In this document: piece by piece, positions 17,801 to 26,264 of the stretch
Layout: every line of letters starts with the position of its first letter
How positions within the stretch are numbered: the first letter of the stretch is position 1
Assembly (NCBI GenBank): GCA_000438155.1
Contig: FR902859.1
Span: 1-36,905, forward strand
Length of the DNA: 36,905 nucleotides
Origin: Firmicutes bacterium CAG:95
Lineage (GTDB): Bacteria; Bacillota; Clostridia; Lachnospirales; Lachnospiraceae
Reading direction: 5' to 3'
The notes under the pieces: model-generated
What the model was told of the DNA's origin: nothing
The model's input: the letters and a program-made list of their open reading frames with translations, nothing else
Databases searched by the model: none
Program-made: the position numbers and the translations under genes

Positions 17801-18428
17801 GAACTGCCTGCTTATTTTTTGCAAGATACTTTGTCAGAAGCTCATCATTGGCAATCACTTCCGTGTCAAAGTAATCGAGCAGCCTTCCGTTGTCAATCTC
17901 ATAAGTCCTTTTCAAATCAAGACGGATTGGAAGCTCCCTGCCATCCGGTGCATGATAGCTGCATTCCCCCAATCCGTTTTCATAGTACGCATTTGCTACC
18001 GGTGCACGCCAGTCCACAACCACCTGATGCGTTGTATCCTTCGCAATTCCTCCGCGTCCGATATACAGGGTTTCCTCCTTTTGAAGCGTCTCATCCAGAA
18101 AATCAATCCGTCCAAAATAGGGCTTCTTTGTCGCCCTTTGATTACGCTTCAAGGCAGACTGCATATGATCCCGCATCGTTACCGTATTGCTCATCTGCGT
18201 GTAGACTTCTACATCATTGTCGTGATAGTGCTGCAGCATTTCCTCAATCTGGTCACTCATCTCACGGATTTCGCTCTCATAATTTTCCACATTACGCTTC
18301 ACGATATCCAGCGTCTGGTTTAAATATTTCTCTTCCCGCTGCCACTCCGCAGAGCTCTTTTTATCCGGTTCTTCCTTCACTGCCTTATTGCTTTTTCTTT
18401 GAATCTTTCCCGCTTCTGCCTTTTCCAT
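14826..18428 (-). CDS. HelD-like UvrD/RecB-family helicase with C-terminal GH31-N-like domain
   Basis: A 1200-residue protein. Residues 1 to about 740 match HelD, an SF1 motor that releases stalled RNA polymerase: an N-terminal coiled coil that would enter the polymerase secondary channel, Walker A GVAGSGKT (237-244), a DEAQDYG Walker B, GDVSQNIHFG, YTKGLEFDAV and LYVAATRALHEL. HelD usually ends here (about 700-780 residues). The next 220 residues are low-complexity, rich in Glu, Lys, Gln and Asn, then Pro and Ala/Lys. Residues 970-1200 resemble the N-terminal galactose-mutarotase-like beta-sandwich of GH31 glycosidases: RYGMLRICPVSKAAVRVSF, LLLEIDKGAGNIRF, GSARYI, SDRGYRVEV and CCDIPTYGSYF, stopping where a GH31 catalytic barrel would begin. 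ATG 18428 has GAAGGA 6 bases upstream; a TTG at 18476 is less likely. The fusion is continuous in one frame. Confidence 0.87.
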   Translation of the reverse strand: MEKAEAGKIQRKSNKAVKEEPDKKSSAEWQREEKYLNQTLDIVKRNVENYESEIREMSDQIEEMLQHYHDNDVEVYTQMSNTVTMRDHMQSALKRNQRATKKPYFGRIDFLDETLQKEETLYIGRGGIAKDTTHQVVVDWRAPVANAYYENGLGECSYHAPDGRELPIRLDLKRTYEIDNGRLLDYFDTEVIANDELLTKYLAKNKQAVLGEIIATIQKEQNDIIRKTPYHNIIVQGVAGSGKTTVAMHRISFILYNYAERFRPEDFYIVGSNRILLEYITGVLPDLDVYGIRQMTMEQLFVRLLYEDWDEQSCSILENTAAAQGSMDRGTFGWFQALTEFGARIEAERICMDSVVLDRRQFVEGLKGGVAGVFDEREGEPQPSDLVELLSGKAIRDYVEQTNASVQTKINMLNERLIIKIKDEFLKNGLRYSEKERKAILKEYRGYFGKKIFDISIFELYQRFLLEQKEKGYEVSVPEQAYDVYDLAALAYLYKRMKETEVISEAHHVVIDEAQDYGMMAYAVLKYCMKDCTYTVMGDVSQNIHFGFGLADWEELRKLLCSQDGDSFGILKKSYRNTVEISEFATKILHHGSFEPYPVEPIIRHGKEVEVMQLPTKRELYEETARRCRAWQKQGLNTIAIVCRTPEKAELVARQLGRLIPVCESDPDKAVFSDGIMVLPVVYTKGLEFDAVLIFDPDKEEYPVDDGHAKLLYVAATRALHELCVLYREELTGLIAEPLPEEKQKETDRKVQHLLEEEGTKQSREAQSSGQKVSYNQNGLITDRKEEQARQNTSEISAESKYDNTIENNNIIEDNKGSLQLNKKYGNETGKNEPGPKIKQEIGKVTRQGIGRGTGQKTETNLLENEQEKEMRQETAQPRPKLQVRPRVTATLKKPQVVTPPSQSMLLTGVQPIVIKSKEQKAFEAMQREQEAIKAQAAEKLRKEKLRKKKMPGVPLFGDMPENDRLRPAGHSKIDLTIRWVHERPDGLYLQSRYGMLRICPVSKAAVRVSFRREDTFDAQKPIYDKNGLQYGMAGTRTGMTGTHTGAADPMDSYIDLHIKWKYRDKGSMVEMTTPGLLLEIDKGAGNIRFLTKDRKVLCEERKTECRLIEADKSWQFFDWKKEKISIPNRGNSLGFSMKGSARYIHGKEGELPPVMLSDRGYRVEVLNEGSVICCDIPTYGSYFQVAGTEIDYIMSLEAN

Positions 18429-18633
18429 CCAGTATCCTTCCCATGGCTGTGCACAAATCCAGTTATATTTTTTCAAAAGCTTTTACTTTATCCGGTAAAA
18501 TAAGAATATCTGATTTTCCATGAAATAACTAGACTTTTCTTTTTCCATATGATAGACTGTATTATGAAGTATGAAATAAATTTATGTTCTTTATTTTGTT
18601 TTTTTATTATCACATATATGTTATAAATTATAT

Positions 18634-18659
18634 AAAAGGATCCTGTTGGATCCTTTTTT
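18634..18659. terminator. Bidirectional terminator-like hairpin
   Basis: AAAAGGATCC-TGTT-GGATCCTTTTTT forms a 10-bp stem with a 4-base loop; six Ts follow on the plus strand and four on the minus strand. Confidence 0.65.
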
Positions 18660-18676
18660 GCTGCCATGCATATGAG

Positions 18677-18700
18677 AAAATGATCCAGTGGATCATTTTT
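18677..18700 (-). terminator. Terminator at the end of the opp operon
   Basis: AAAATGATCC (18677-18686) and GGATCATTTT (18690-18699) pair around a 3-base loop, about 35 bases past the last permease gene. The T-run on the minus strand is TTTTC, so strength is moderate; the neighbouring hairpin at 18634 may back it up. Confidence 0.6.
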
Positions 18701-18734
18701 GAGTGCTCTCATCAAATATTCTTTGAAATTTAGT

Positions 18735-19607
18735 TTAAATCTGTCTGCTCTTTGAATTCGGATCGACCGCATCCCTCAGGGCATCTCCAATAAAGTTAAT
18801 CGCAACGACCAGCACAATAATAACAAGACCGGGCGGAATCCACAGCCATGGCTGCTGTGTGAGCACGGTAAGAGACTGTGCACCGTTCAGCATATTGCCA
18901 AGACTTGCTTTCGGAGGCTGTACGCCCATTCCAAGAAAACTCAGTGCTGCCTCATCCAGCATAGACACTGCCAGCACGGTTGTACTATATACAAGGATCG
19001 GTGCAACGGTATTTGGCAGGATTTCCGAAAACAGAATATGGGACAGCGGCATTCCTGCCACCAGATTGCTCTTAATAAAGTTTGTTTCCCGTAAGGACAG
19101 CACATTTCCGCGTACCAGCCGTGCAATCCCCGGCCAGTCCACAAATCCGAGAATCAGAATAATATTCCACAGTCCCGGTTCAAAAATCGCTGCCGCAACA
19201 AGCACCAGCAGAATATAAGGAAAGGACATCACCACATCCGTAAAACGCATAATCACCATATCTGCCACGCCGCCAAAATATCCCGCAATCAGACCAAGCA
19301 CAACGCCAATGACAGTTGACAGCAGGGTTGCCATCACCCCGACCAGGAGGGAAATCCGTGTCGCATACAAAAGCCGGCTTAACACATCCCTGCCAATAGC
19401 ATCGGTTCCCAGGATGAATTCCTTCGACGGAGCCGCTCCAAAGGGACCGGCAATTGCCTGTGGATCGTAGGGTGCAAGGATCGGAGCCAGAACAGCCGCA
19501 AGACTGATTACTGCCACAACCACAATGGATACCACCGCCAGATGATGATGCCTGAACCGCCTCCAGACGGTCTGCAGATAGGTTTCATTTGATAAATTTT
19601 TCTTCAT
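18735..19607 (-). CDS. Peptide/nickel-type ABC transporter permease (DppC/OppC family)
   Basis: A 290-residue inner-membrane permease, one of two pore subunits of a peptide-type importer. A first membrane segment (AVVSIVVVAVISLAAVLAPIL) is followed by the periplasm-side PYDPQ loop and the FILGTDAIGRDVLSRLLYA signature typical of OppC/DppC proteins; the cytoplasmic EAA loop reads DEAALSFLGMGVQPP. Five to six membrane segments can be seen. ATG 19607 follows AGAGGA by 6 bases; the frame extends 7 codons further to 19628 without a better site. It is the last gene of the operon that begins at 24304, starting 101 bases after the partner permease, and is followed by terminator-like hairpins. Confidence 0.93.
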   Translation of the reverse strand: MKKNLSNETYLQTVWRRFRHHHLAVVSIVVVAVISLAAVLAPILAPYDPQAIAGPFGAAPSKEFILGTDAIGRDVLSRLLYATRISLLVGVMATLLSTVIGVVLGLIAGYFGGVADMVIMRFTDVVMSFPYILLVLVAAAIFEPGLWNIILILGFVDWPGIARLVRGNVLSLRETNFIKSNLVAGMPLSHILFSEILPNTVAPILVYSTTVLAVSMLDEAALSFLGMGVQPPKASLGNMLNGAQSLTVLTQQPWLWIPPGLVIIVLVVAINFIGDALRDAVDPNSKSRQI

Positions 19608-19708
19608 AGACCGTCCTCTCTGATCCATATCCTTCCCGGCATACGGATCTGTTGTCTGTCCTCATTCTTTCATAAGTATAGGAAAACAATTTTCCAAAGC
19701 TTTAAGCA

Positions 19709-20656
19709 TTAATTCAGCTGAATCGTGGGATCGACCAGCGCATACAAAATATCCGTAATCAGGTTGGAAACAAGTACCACAACCGCGGACAGCAGGCATA
19801 CTCCCATAATCACGGGATAATCCCTTCCCATAATTGCCGTCATAGTCATCAGTCCAAGTCCCGGCCAGGAAAACACCTGCTCTATAATTACGGCACCACC
19901 AAACAGCATCGGAATCTGCATTCCGATTACCGTTACAATAGGAAGCAGTGCATTCCGCATGGCATGCTTCCAGATCACCCGCTTATAGCCGATTCCTTTT
20001 GCCCTGGCCGTCCGCAGATAATCCTGCTGTAAAATCTCCAGAAAAGAGCTTCGGATATAACGGATGTTGCTTCCGGCTAAAGAAACTGCAAGCACAGTGA
20101 CAGGCAGAACCATATGCCGTATCGTATCCGCCACACTGCCGTCCATTCCAAGGGTATTCATCCCGCCGGATGGCAGAATTCCCAGCTTTACGGTAAAAAT
20201 ATAAATCAGAATCAATGCCAGAAAAAAGCTCGGTATGCTGCTTCCGATAAAGGACGCTGTTACCACGGCATAATCGCCCTTCGAATACTGCTTTACCGCA
20301 CTGTAAATTCCGGCAGGAACTGCAATCAGAAGACTTAAAGCAAGAGATGCTCCCATTAAAAGCAGTGTCGGACCTATGTGGCTTCCGATCATGGCACTGA
20401 CCGGCTCATAAGATTTCATCGAGTAGCCCAGGTTCCCCTGCAGGAGCTGCCAAAGCCACACGAAATACTGTACGATAAGCGGCTTATCAAGGCCTGCCGC
20501 AATCTCCTTTGCCTGCAAAGCCGCATCAGAGATCCTGGGACCCTTTAACATCTCAAGCGGACTTCCGGCAAGACACATAATCGCATAATCAATCAAGGTA
20601 ATTCCGATCAGCACCGGAATTGCTATTAAGATTCGTTTTAAAATATATTTACCCAT
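19709..20656 (-). CDS. Peptide/nickel-type ABC transporter permease (DppB/OppB family)
   Basis: A 315-residue inner-membrane permease and partner of the downstream OppC-type gene. The N-terminus MGKYILKRILIAIPVLIGITL is the conserved first helix of the DppB family, followed by a GLDKPLIVQYFVWL loop, NLGYSMKSYEPV, and the EAA-type segment DYLRTARAKGIGYKRVIWKHA that docks on the ATPases. The C-terminal RDYPVIMGVCLLSAVVVLVSN and DILYALVDPTI are also family hallmarks. ATG 20656 has AAGGA 10 bases upstream. The gene begins 28 bases after the upstream ATPase gene, supporting co-transcription. Confidence 0.94.
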   Translation of the reverse strand: MGKYILKRILIAIPVLIGITLIDYAIMCLAGSPLEMLKGPRISDAALQAKEIAAGLDKPLIVQYFVWLWQLLQGNLGYSMKSYEPVSAMIGSHIGPTLLLMGASLALSLLIAVPAGIYSAVKQYSKGDYAVVTASFIGSSIPSFFLALILIYIFTVKLGILPSGGMNTLGMDGSVADTIRHMVLPVTVLAVSLAGSNIRYIRSSFLEILQQDYLRTARAKGIGYKRVIWKHAMRNALLPIVTVIGMQIPMLFGGAVIIEQVFSWPGLGLMTMTAIMGRDYPVIMGVCLLSAVVVLVSNLITDILYALVDPTIQLN

Positions 20657-20684
20657 CAGCGTATGTTCCTTTTATCTAACTCCC

Positions 20685-21509
20685 TTAGCTGTCCCTGTCT
20701 TCGGAATAAGCCTTCGGTTCCAGAATGGAATTCAGCAGCATCTTCGTATGCTCCTGCTGCGGATGATGAAAGACCTCTCTGGCATCCCCAAGCTCTACAA
20801 TCCGTCCATTCTGCATCACTGCAATCCGGTCACTCACATAATGCACCGCACCGAGCCCATGTCCAATAAACAACAAGGTAAGCTGCAGCTCATTTTGCAG
20901 ACTCTTAAGCAGATTCAGGATCTGTGCCTGCACCGATACATCCAGTGCACTCACCGGCTCATCGCATACGATAAATTCCGGTTTCAGGGAAAGTGCCCTG
21001 GCAATGCCGATGCGCTGCCGCTGCCCTCCGGAAAACTCATGTGGATATCTACCAAGTGCAGACTGCGGCATTCCCACCATTTCAAGCAGCTCCTTCACAT
21101 CCTTTTCGACAGTCTGCTTATCGGAAATGCCATGATAAAGCATGGGTGCCGCCAGTATTTCATAGATATGCTTCCTCGGATTTAAAGAAGAATACGGATC
21201 CTGAAAAATCATCTGGATTTTCGTGCGGTATTTTTTCTGCTCCTTCGCTGTCCAGTCCAGAATATCCATTCCACGATACAAAATCGCCCCTTCCGTCGGC
21301 TTTTCCAGACCCGTCAGCAGCTTTCCGATCGTGGTCTTTCCACAGCCGGACTCCCCGACAAGACCCAGGATTTCACCTTCATAGATGGAAAAGCTCACAC
21401 CGTCTACTGCTTTCACATAATCCGTGACATGCGGAATAATCCCGGTTTTCACCGGGTAATATTTCTTCAGATCCTTCACTTGAATCAACGGATTTTGCTG
21501 CCTGGACAC
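20685..21509 (-). CDS. Peptide ABC transporter ATP-binding protein (DppF/OppF type)
   Basis: A 274-residue cytoplasmic ATPase, one of two nucleotide-binding subunits. Walker A is GESGCGKTT, the Q-loop is MIFQDPYSSLNPR, the ABC signature is SGGQRQRIGIARAL and Walker B is FIVCDEPVSALDVS. The switch region reads FIGHGLGAV, with Gly in place of the usual Asp after the H-loop histidine. It is shorter at the C-terminus than many OppF proteins, ending soon after the HHPQQEHTKMLL segment, so the substrate-type zinc/cluster tail (Cys-rich) seen in the partner is absent, as usual for F-type subunits of short operons. The start is GTG 21509, with AGAGGA 6 bases upstream. Confidence 0.93.
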   Translation of the reverse strand: MSRQQNPLIQVKDLKKYYPVKTGIIPHVTDYVKAVDGVSFSIYEGEILGLVGESGCGKTTIGKLLTGLEKPTEGAILYRGMDILDWTAKEQKKYRTKIQMIFQDPYSSLNPRKHIYEILAAPMLYHGISDKQTVEKDVKELLEMVGMPQSALGRYPHEFSGGQRQRIGIARALSLKPEFIVCDEPVSALDVSVQAQILNLLKSLQNELQLTLLFIGHGLGAVHYVSDRIAVMQNGRIVELGDAREVFHHPQQEHTKMLLNSILEPKAYSEDRDS

Positions 21510-21600
21510 TGTTCTTCCTCTTATCTTTATCTTTTAAGTCCAGCATGACCGTTTAAAGCAGGTTGTTATGTGGTCTGCTGAACTGTTCTTTGTAATACGC

Positions 21601-22563
21601 CTATAACTGTAAAATACACCTCACGGTATGCCCCTTGGAAATTTCCCGCAATCCGATCCTCTGATGACACTCCCGCCGTGTATATGGGCACCGGTCTGCG
21701 AACCGGCATCCTGAAATGGTATCATAATTTTCCGGAACCATACCGGGAATAGAGGACAATTTCCGATCCTCACTGTCCCCGGTTGTTGGAATGGCAGAAA
21801 GAAGTGCCCGGGTATAAGGATGGGATGGATGACGGAACAACTCCTCTGCTTCTGCTTCCTCCACGATCTGTCCCGCATACATCACAAGAACCCGGTCTGC
21901 CATATGGGACACCACGCCCATATCATGAGTAATCAGAAGCACTGCCATCCGGGATTCCTTCTGTAATCTCTTCAGAAGCTCCATGATCTGTGCCTGCACC
22001 GATACATCCAGTGCCGTTGTCGGCTCATCCGCGATCAGAAGCTTCGGATTACAGGCAAGTGCCATTGCGATAATGGCTCTCTGCCGCATTCCACCGGACA
22101 GCGTATGCGGATAGCTCTTCATTACCATCTCCGGCTCCTTCATTCCAACCCTGTCAAGAAGCTCTACGGCACGCACCCACGCTTCCCTCTTCTTTAATCC
22201 CAGATGAATCCTCAGCCCCTCCATGATCTGATATCCGATCGTAAAGACAGGATTTAAAGAGCTCATCGGATCCTGAAAAATCATACTGATTTCTTTCCCG
22301 CGGATCTGATCCAGTTCCTTTTCTGAAAGAGTAAGGAGATCACGATCCTCGTAGCAGATACTCCCCTCCTTCACACTTCCTCCCGGTCCCAGCAGGCCCA
22401 AAAGTGACATTGATGTCACACTTTTTCCACATCCGGACTCACCAACCAGACAGACAATCTCTCCTTCATCCAGTGTAAGAGAAAGATGGTCTGTTACCTC
22501 ATGGGTACCGGTGTCTCCGGTAAATGCAATTGTCAGATCCGAAATTGTAAGTAAGTGTGACAT
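21601..22563 (-). CDS. Peptide ABC transporter ATP-binding protein (DppD/OppD type)
   Basis: A 320-residue cytoplasmic ATPase. It has Walker A GESGCGKS, Q-loop MIFQDPMSSLNPV, signature LSGGMRQRAIIAMAL, Walker B LLIADEPTTALDVS and switch LLITHDMGVV. The C-terminal oligopeptide-transporter tail is present: GRFADRCPYTRREC-like (here GCRFADRCPYTRREC), whose cysteines in relatives hold an iron-sulfur cluster or metal. ATG 22563 has GGAG 6 bases upstream; the frame is open 27 codons further but without a site. It is the second gene of the operon, 112 bases after the substrate-binding protein, and 91 bases before the next ATPase. Confidence 0.94.
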   Translation of the reverse strand: MSHLLTISDLTIAFTGDTGTHEVTDHLSLTLDEGEIVCLVGESGCGKSVTSMSLLGLLGPGGSVKEGSICYEDRDLLTLSEKELDQIRGKEISMIFQDPMSSLNPVFTIGYQIMEGLRIHLGLKKREAWVRAVELLDRVGMKEPEMVMKSYPHTLSGGMRQRAIIAMALACNPKLLIADEPTTALDVSVQAQIMELLKRLQKESRMAVLLITHDMGVVSHMADRVLVMYAGQIVEEAEAEELFRHPSHPYTRALLSAIPTTGDSEDRKLSSIPGMVPENYDTISGCRFADRCPYTRRECHQRIGLREISKGHTVRCILQL

Positions 22564-22675
22564 TCTCTGCTCCAAATCCGTATTTATATTATCGCTGTTC
22601 CGTATCCTCGCAGCTGCGATGAAAAATCCATCCCGGTAATGCAAAATGCCTCAGCGGCTTTATGACCTTATGGGA

Positions 22676-24304
22676 TTACTGCACAATTTCCCAGTTCTGT
22701 ATATTGTTAAAGAAGCCATACACACCCTGTTCCACACCGGTAAGACGATTGGCGGTGGCACTCTGTGCCCCGATTACATAGGCAGAAAAGTAAGGTACGT
22801 CCTCCTGCATCTTTTCATCAATAATCCGGTAGTAGCCGGTCAGCTCGCCGGTATCTGAGGCGGTTGTTACTCCATCAAGGGCTGCTGCCACCTCTTCATC
22901 ATAATATCCGGTCCAGCTTCCCTCTCCAGCCAGAAGATAAACCAGATCCAGGCTGTAATCCGCAGGCGGATAGGTGTACTGAACAGCAAGCAGATCATAA
23001 TCGGCAGACCCGGCAGTGCTCATCAGCGTTGCAAAATCAACGGTCTTAATCTCCACCTGAATACCGATTTCCGCCCACTGTGCAACCATAATTGCTGCCG
23101 CGTTGGCAAATGTTGTATCACTGGAATTAATATAAAACCGCAATATCTGACTTCCATCCCAGCCTGCTTCCTGCAAAAGTGACTTTGCTCTGTCCGGATC
23201 ATACTTGGTCGGAACGATACTACTGTCATAATAAGGGCTCACAGAAGATACAAAGCCATCAACAATTTCACCATGTCCCTTCATTAAGTCATTCAGGATT
23301 TTCTCCCGGTCAATACCACAAAGCAGTGCCTCACGGACTCTTTTATCTGTCACATTTGCTGTCTGGATAAATACAGACTGATGGGTTACCGGTTTCGCAT
23401 AGGTAACCGTTACATTGGGAAGTGCTTCAACACTCTCATAATCCGTTTCCGGAATATTACTCATCGTAGGATGCGTCACATCGATTTCGCCGGATTTCAG
23501 GCCTGCGAGAATCTGACTTCCCTCTACAATCTTAAAGTTCAGCTTTTCAATTTTGGGCGCGCCCTTAAAATATTTGGTGTTCGCTGTATAGGAAACATAA
23601 TGCTCCGGATCAAAGTCCGTTACCATATAAGGTCCGCTTACCACATCAGGGTGGGAAAACCACTCATTCGTTGTAAGCTCTGCCTCACTGAATTTCTCGA
23701 TGACATGCTTCGGCAGAATATGCATATATCTGGCATATCCGTTTTCAAAGCTGATCAGTGACATTGGAGACTTTACCGTAAAAGTGATGGTCTTGTCATC
23801 CACAATCCTGATTCCTGCAACACTGTCTGCATTTTCTTCCACAAATCCGGTTTCGTCATCGACGCCTTCAAACACGTAATACATCATATACGGATTGGCA
23901 ACCACCGGGCTGCACAGACGCCGCACGGTATATTCCACATCCGCAGCCGTAACCGGTGTTCCGTCAGACCAAGTGGCCGCATCATCAATATGCACCGTAA
24001 AGGTCAGGTTATCCTCTGTCGTAATGGAATCTGCCAGCATCGGTACAAAGTTCAGATTCTGATCCAGCTCCACAAGAGGCAGAAACATCAGACCGCTGCT
24101 GTAATGATTCATCTCCGACATATCCATAACAAACGGATTGAAGCTCACCAGGGAACCGGTAACCCCGATATTCACAATGTTGGCAGTACCGCTTCCGCCT
24201 GCCGTGCTCTCTGTTCCATCTGCGCTGCTGCCGCATCCTATAAGGGAAACAGCAAGTAATGTACCAAGTAGCAGAGTAAATCCCTTTTTCCAAAATTTTC
24301 TCAT
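22676..24304 (-). CDS. Peptide/nickel-type ABC transporter substrate-binding lipoprotein
   Basis: A 542-residue SBP family 5 protein. A lipoprotein signal (MRKFWKKGFTLLLG... LIGCGSS) places it on the outer face of the membrane through Cys24, followed by a Gly/Ser/Thr-rich linker. Family features include PLVELDQNLNFVPMLADSI, AATWSDGTPVTAADVEYT, GPYMVTDFDPEHYVSYTANTKYF and REALLCGIDREKI. The bound ligand (oligopeptide, dipeptide or another small solute) cannot be determined from the sequence. ATG 24304 follows GGAGG by 6 bases. It heads the five-gene operon, which is normal for such systems, and starts about 50 bases after the terminator of the phosphate symporter gene. No clear promoter could be assigned. 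Confidence 0.94.
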   Translation of the reverse strand: MRKFWKKGFTLLLGTLLAVSLIGCGSSADGTESTAGGSGTANIVNIGVTGSLVSFNPFVMDMSEMNHYSSGLMFLPLVELDQNLNFVPMLADSITTEDNLTFTVHIDDAATWSDGTPVTAADVEYTVRRLCSPVVANPYMMYYVFEGVDDETGFVEENADSVAGIRIVDDKTITFTVKSPMSLISFENGYARYMHILPKHVIEKFSEAELTTNEWFSHPDVVSGPYMVTDFDPEHYVSYTANTKYFKGAPKIEKLNFKIVEGSQILAGLKSGEIDVTHPTMSNIPETDYESVEALPNVTVTYAKPVTHQSVFIQTANVTDKRVREALLCGIDREKILNDLMKGHGEIVDGFVSSVSPYYDSSIVPTKYDPDRAKSLLQEAGWDGSQILRFYINSSDTTFANAAAIMVAQWAEIGIQVEIKTVDFATLMSTAGSADYDLLAVQYTYPPADYSLDLVYLLAGEGSWTGYYDEEVAAALDGVTTASDTGELTGYYRIIDEKMQEDVPYFSAYVIGAQSATANRLTGVEQGVYGFFNNIQNWEIVQ

Positions 24305-24354
24305 AATAATCCTCCATAAAAGCCCTATAGATTTTTATTTTCTCACATTAGTTC

Positions 24355-24403
24355 GAAAAAATAAAGCCCACATATTATAAAACTTGTAATTTATAATATG
24401 TGG
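24355..24403 (-). terminator. Terminator of the Na+/phosphate symporter gene
   Basis: CCACATATTATAAA (24368-24381) and TTTATAATATGTGG (24390-24403) are perfect 14-base arms around 8 bases. On the minus strand the hairpin is followed by GCTTTATTTTTT. It lies about 50 bases past the stop codon. Confidence 0.85.
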
Positions 24404-24453
24404 ACCCAGGTTATGATGTATGTGATTTTCTATTTGAACGCTCTTTTTAATGA

Positions 24454-26205
24454 TTATAATTCATGTACAGCATATTTCTCGCTATACATCTCAAATTTAT
24501 TCTGAAACTCTTTGCTGTCCTCGTGAATTGCCTGCAAGGTTTCATGCAGATGAAGCTCATGATGGGCAACGTCGATCACACAGCCTGCAATATTGGAGCA
24601 GTGATCGGATGTTCTTTCAAGGCAGGTCAGAAGATCGGACCATACGAAGCCTGCGATCACATTGCAATTTCCCTGCTGCATACGCAAAATGTGACGGGTA
24701 CGCATCTCCTCCTTCAATGCATCAATAACCTGCTCTAAGGGCTCCACATTGACTGCACTGTTAATATTATTATCTGCAAAAGCCTCATAGGACAGATCCA
24801 GAATCTCTTCCACAGCAGCTGAAATCACCTTGAAATCTCCCTTGGCACTGTCAGAGAAGCTCAGCTCCTTCTCACGCATTTCTGTGGAAGCTTCCAGAAC
24901 ATTCACCGCATGATCCGAAATCCGCTCGAAATCACCGATTATTTTCATCAGCATAGTAACCTCTTCTCCATCTTCACTGCTGATCTTCTGCGAGCTCAGT
25001 TTGATAAGATAAGAGCCCAGAATATCTTCATAATGATCGGTAAGGTCTTCCTTGTTCCGGATGCTTTCCTCCAGCTGCGGTGTGTAATGGTCAAAGCTTT
25101 GTAACGCTTCCTTTAAAGAAGTTACCGCATCCCTCGCCATGTCAACCGCAATGGTATGACACTGCTGCAGGGCAAGTGTCGGTGTAGCAAGAAGACGTTC
25201 ATCCAGTTCAGTATCCTTTTCTGCTTTGGCTGTTCCCGGTACAAGAATGCAAACCACCTTCTCCAACAGGCCAGTCAGCGGCATAAATAATATAATGTTA
25301 AGCACCTTAAATAATGTGTTCACAATTGCAATTCCCAGTGGTGTTGCCACCGCTGTCAGAATCGGCGGTGCAAAGACGGATCTGATCACACAGTATATGA
25401 TAAGCCATACCAGTGCGCCCCCCATATTTAAGGTCAGGTGTGCTACTGCTGCCCGCTTCGCATCCCGCTTCGTTCCGATACTTGAAAGCATTGCAGTAAT
25501 ACAGGTTCCGATCGCATCACCCATAACGATCGGTATAGCTGCTCCAAAGGTAATCTGTCCGGTCATACTTAATGCCTGCAAAATCCCGACAGAGGCAGAG
25601 CTCGACTGAATGATACAGGTAAGTACTGTTCCTGCCAGAAGTCCCAGAATCGGATTCGTGAACATGATAAACAGCTCACGGAAGGCCGGCACCTCTGAAA
25701 GTCCGGATACTGCCCCGGACATGGCTTCCATTCCGAACATCAATGTAGCAAATCCCAGAAAAATTGCTCCGGTATCCTTCTTCTTTGAAGACCCTGTAAA
25801 CATATATAGAATAATTCCCACCAATGCGAGTACCGGAACAAAGGAGGATGGCTTCATGAGACGCACCCAGAAATTATCACCACTGATTCCACCAAGCGAC
25901 AACAACCATCCCGTTACCGTCGTTCCGATGTTGGCTCCCATGATGACATGAATCGCCTGTCTTAAATTCATCAGCCCGGAATTTACAAACCCGACTACCA
26001 TAACCGTTGTTGCCGAAGAGCTCTGGATAATTGCTGTCACTCCAAGTCCTGTAAGGAATCCGGCGAATTTTCCGGTCGTCATTTTTGAAAGCAAGGTGCG
26101 AAGCTTATTTCCCGCTCTGCTTTCCAGTGCCTCCCCCATGACATTCATGCCAAAAAGGAACAGGCACAATCCACCAATTAACGTTAGTACATCAAACAAG
26201 TCCAT
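24454..26205 (-). CDS. Na+/phosphate symporter with C-terminal PhoU-like domain
   Basis: A 583-residue protein of the NptA/PNaS (COG1283) family, importing or exporting phosphate with sodium across the cell membrane. The duplicated QSSS motifs of the family are at the two halves: IIQSSSATTVMVVGF and CIIQSSSASVGIL, with eight or nine membrane segments in the first 330 residues. The C-terminal 200 residues are helical and PhoU-like (ISDHAVNVLEASTE, ERTSDHCSNIAGCVIDVAHHE). ATG 26205 follows GAGG by 8 bases; the reading frame continues to 26274 without support. Upstream lies an array of TTTACA direct repeats (26265-26315) resembling PHO boxes, which would fit phosphate-starvation control, and downstream a strong terminator. 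Confidence 0.93.
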   Translation of the reverse strand: MDLFDVLTLIGGLCLFLFGMNVMGEALESRAGNKLRTLLSKMTTGKFAGFLTGLGVTAIIQSSSATTVMVVGFVNSGLMNLRQAIHVIMGANIGTTVTGWLLSLGGISGDNFWVRLMKPSSFVPVLALVGIILYMFTGSSKKKDTGAIFLGFATLMFGMEAMSGAVSGLSEVPAFRELFIMFTNPILGLLAGTVLTCIIQSSSASVGILQALSMTGQITFGAAIPIVMGDAIGTCITAMLSSIGTKRDAKRAAVAHLTLNMGGALVWLIIYCVIRSVFAPPILTAVATPLGIAIVNTLFKVLNIILFMPLTGLLEKVVCILVPGTAKAEKDTELDERLLATPTLALQQCHTIAVDMARDAVTSLKEALQSFDHYTPQLEESIRNKEDLTDHYEDILGSYLIKLSSQKISSEDGEEVTMLMKIIGDFERISDHAVNVLEASTEMREKELSFSDSAKGDFKVISAAVEEILDLSYEAFADNNINSAVNVEPLEQVIDALKEEMRTRHILRMQQGNCNVIAGFVWSDLLTCLERTSDHCSNIAGCVIDVAHHELHLHETLQAIHEDSKEFQNKFEMYSEKYAVHEL

Positions 26206-26264
26206 TTTACATACCTCGCTTCCAGATTTTACAAATGGCCGGAAATACTCCGCTATTACTAGCA

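Larger units (their letters stand above)
18429..18734. other. Intergenic region between opp operon and helicase gene
   Basis: This 306-base AT-rich gap holds two palindromes (18634-18657 and 18677-18699), the short dyad TTTTAC/GTAAAA near 18481-18500, and -10-like hexamers near 18550-18575 (TATCAT, CATAAT) that could drive the helicase gene but lack convincing -35 boxes. No coding potential was seen. Confidence 0.5.

Noticed and set aside
18429..18476. TTG start adding 16 residues to the helicase
   Set aside because: The downstream ATG has a proper ribosome binding site; TTG has none.
18488..18772. 94-codon ORF at the end of the opp operon
   Set aside because: It overlaps the permease end and two terminator hairpins, with no start signal.
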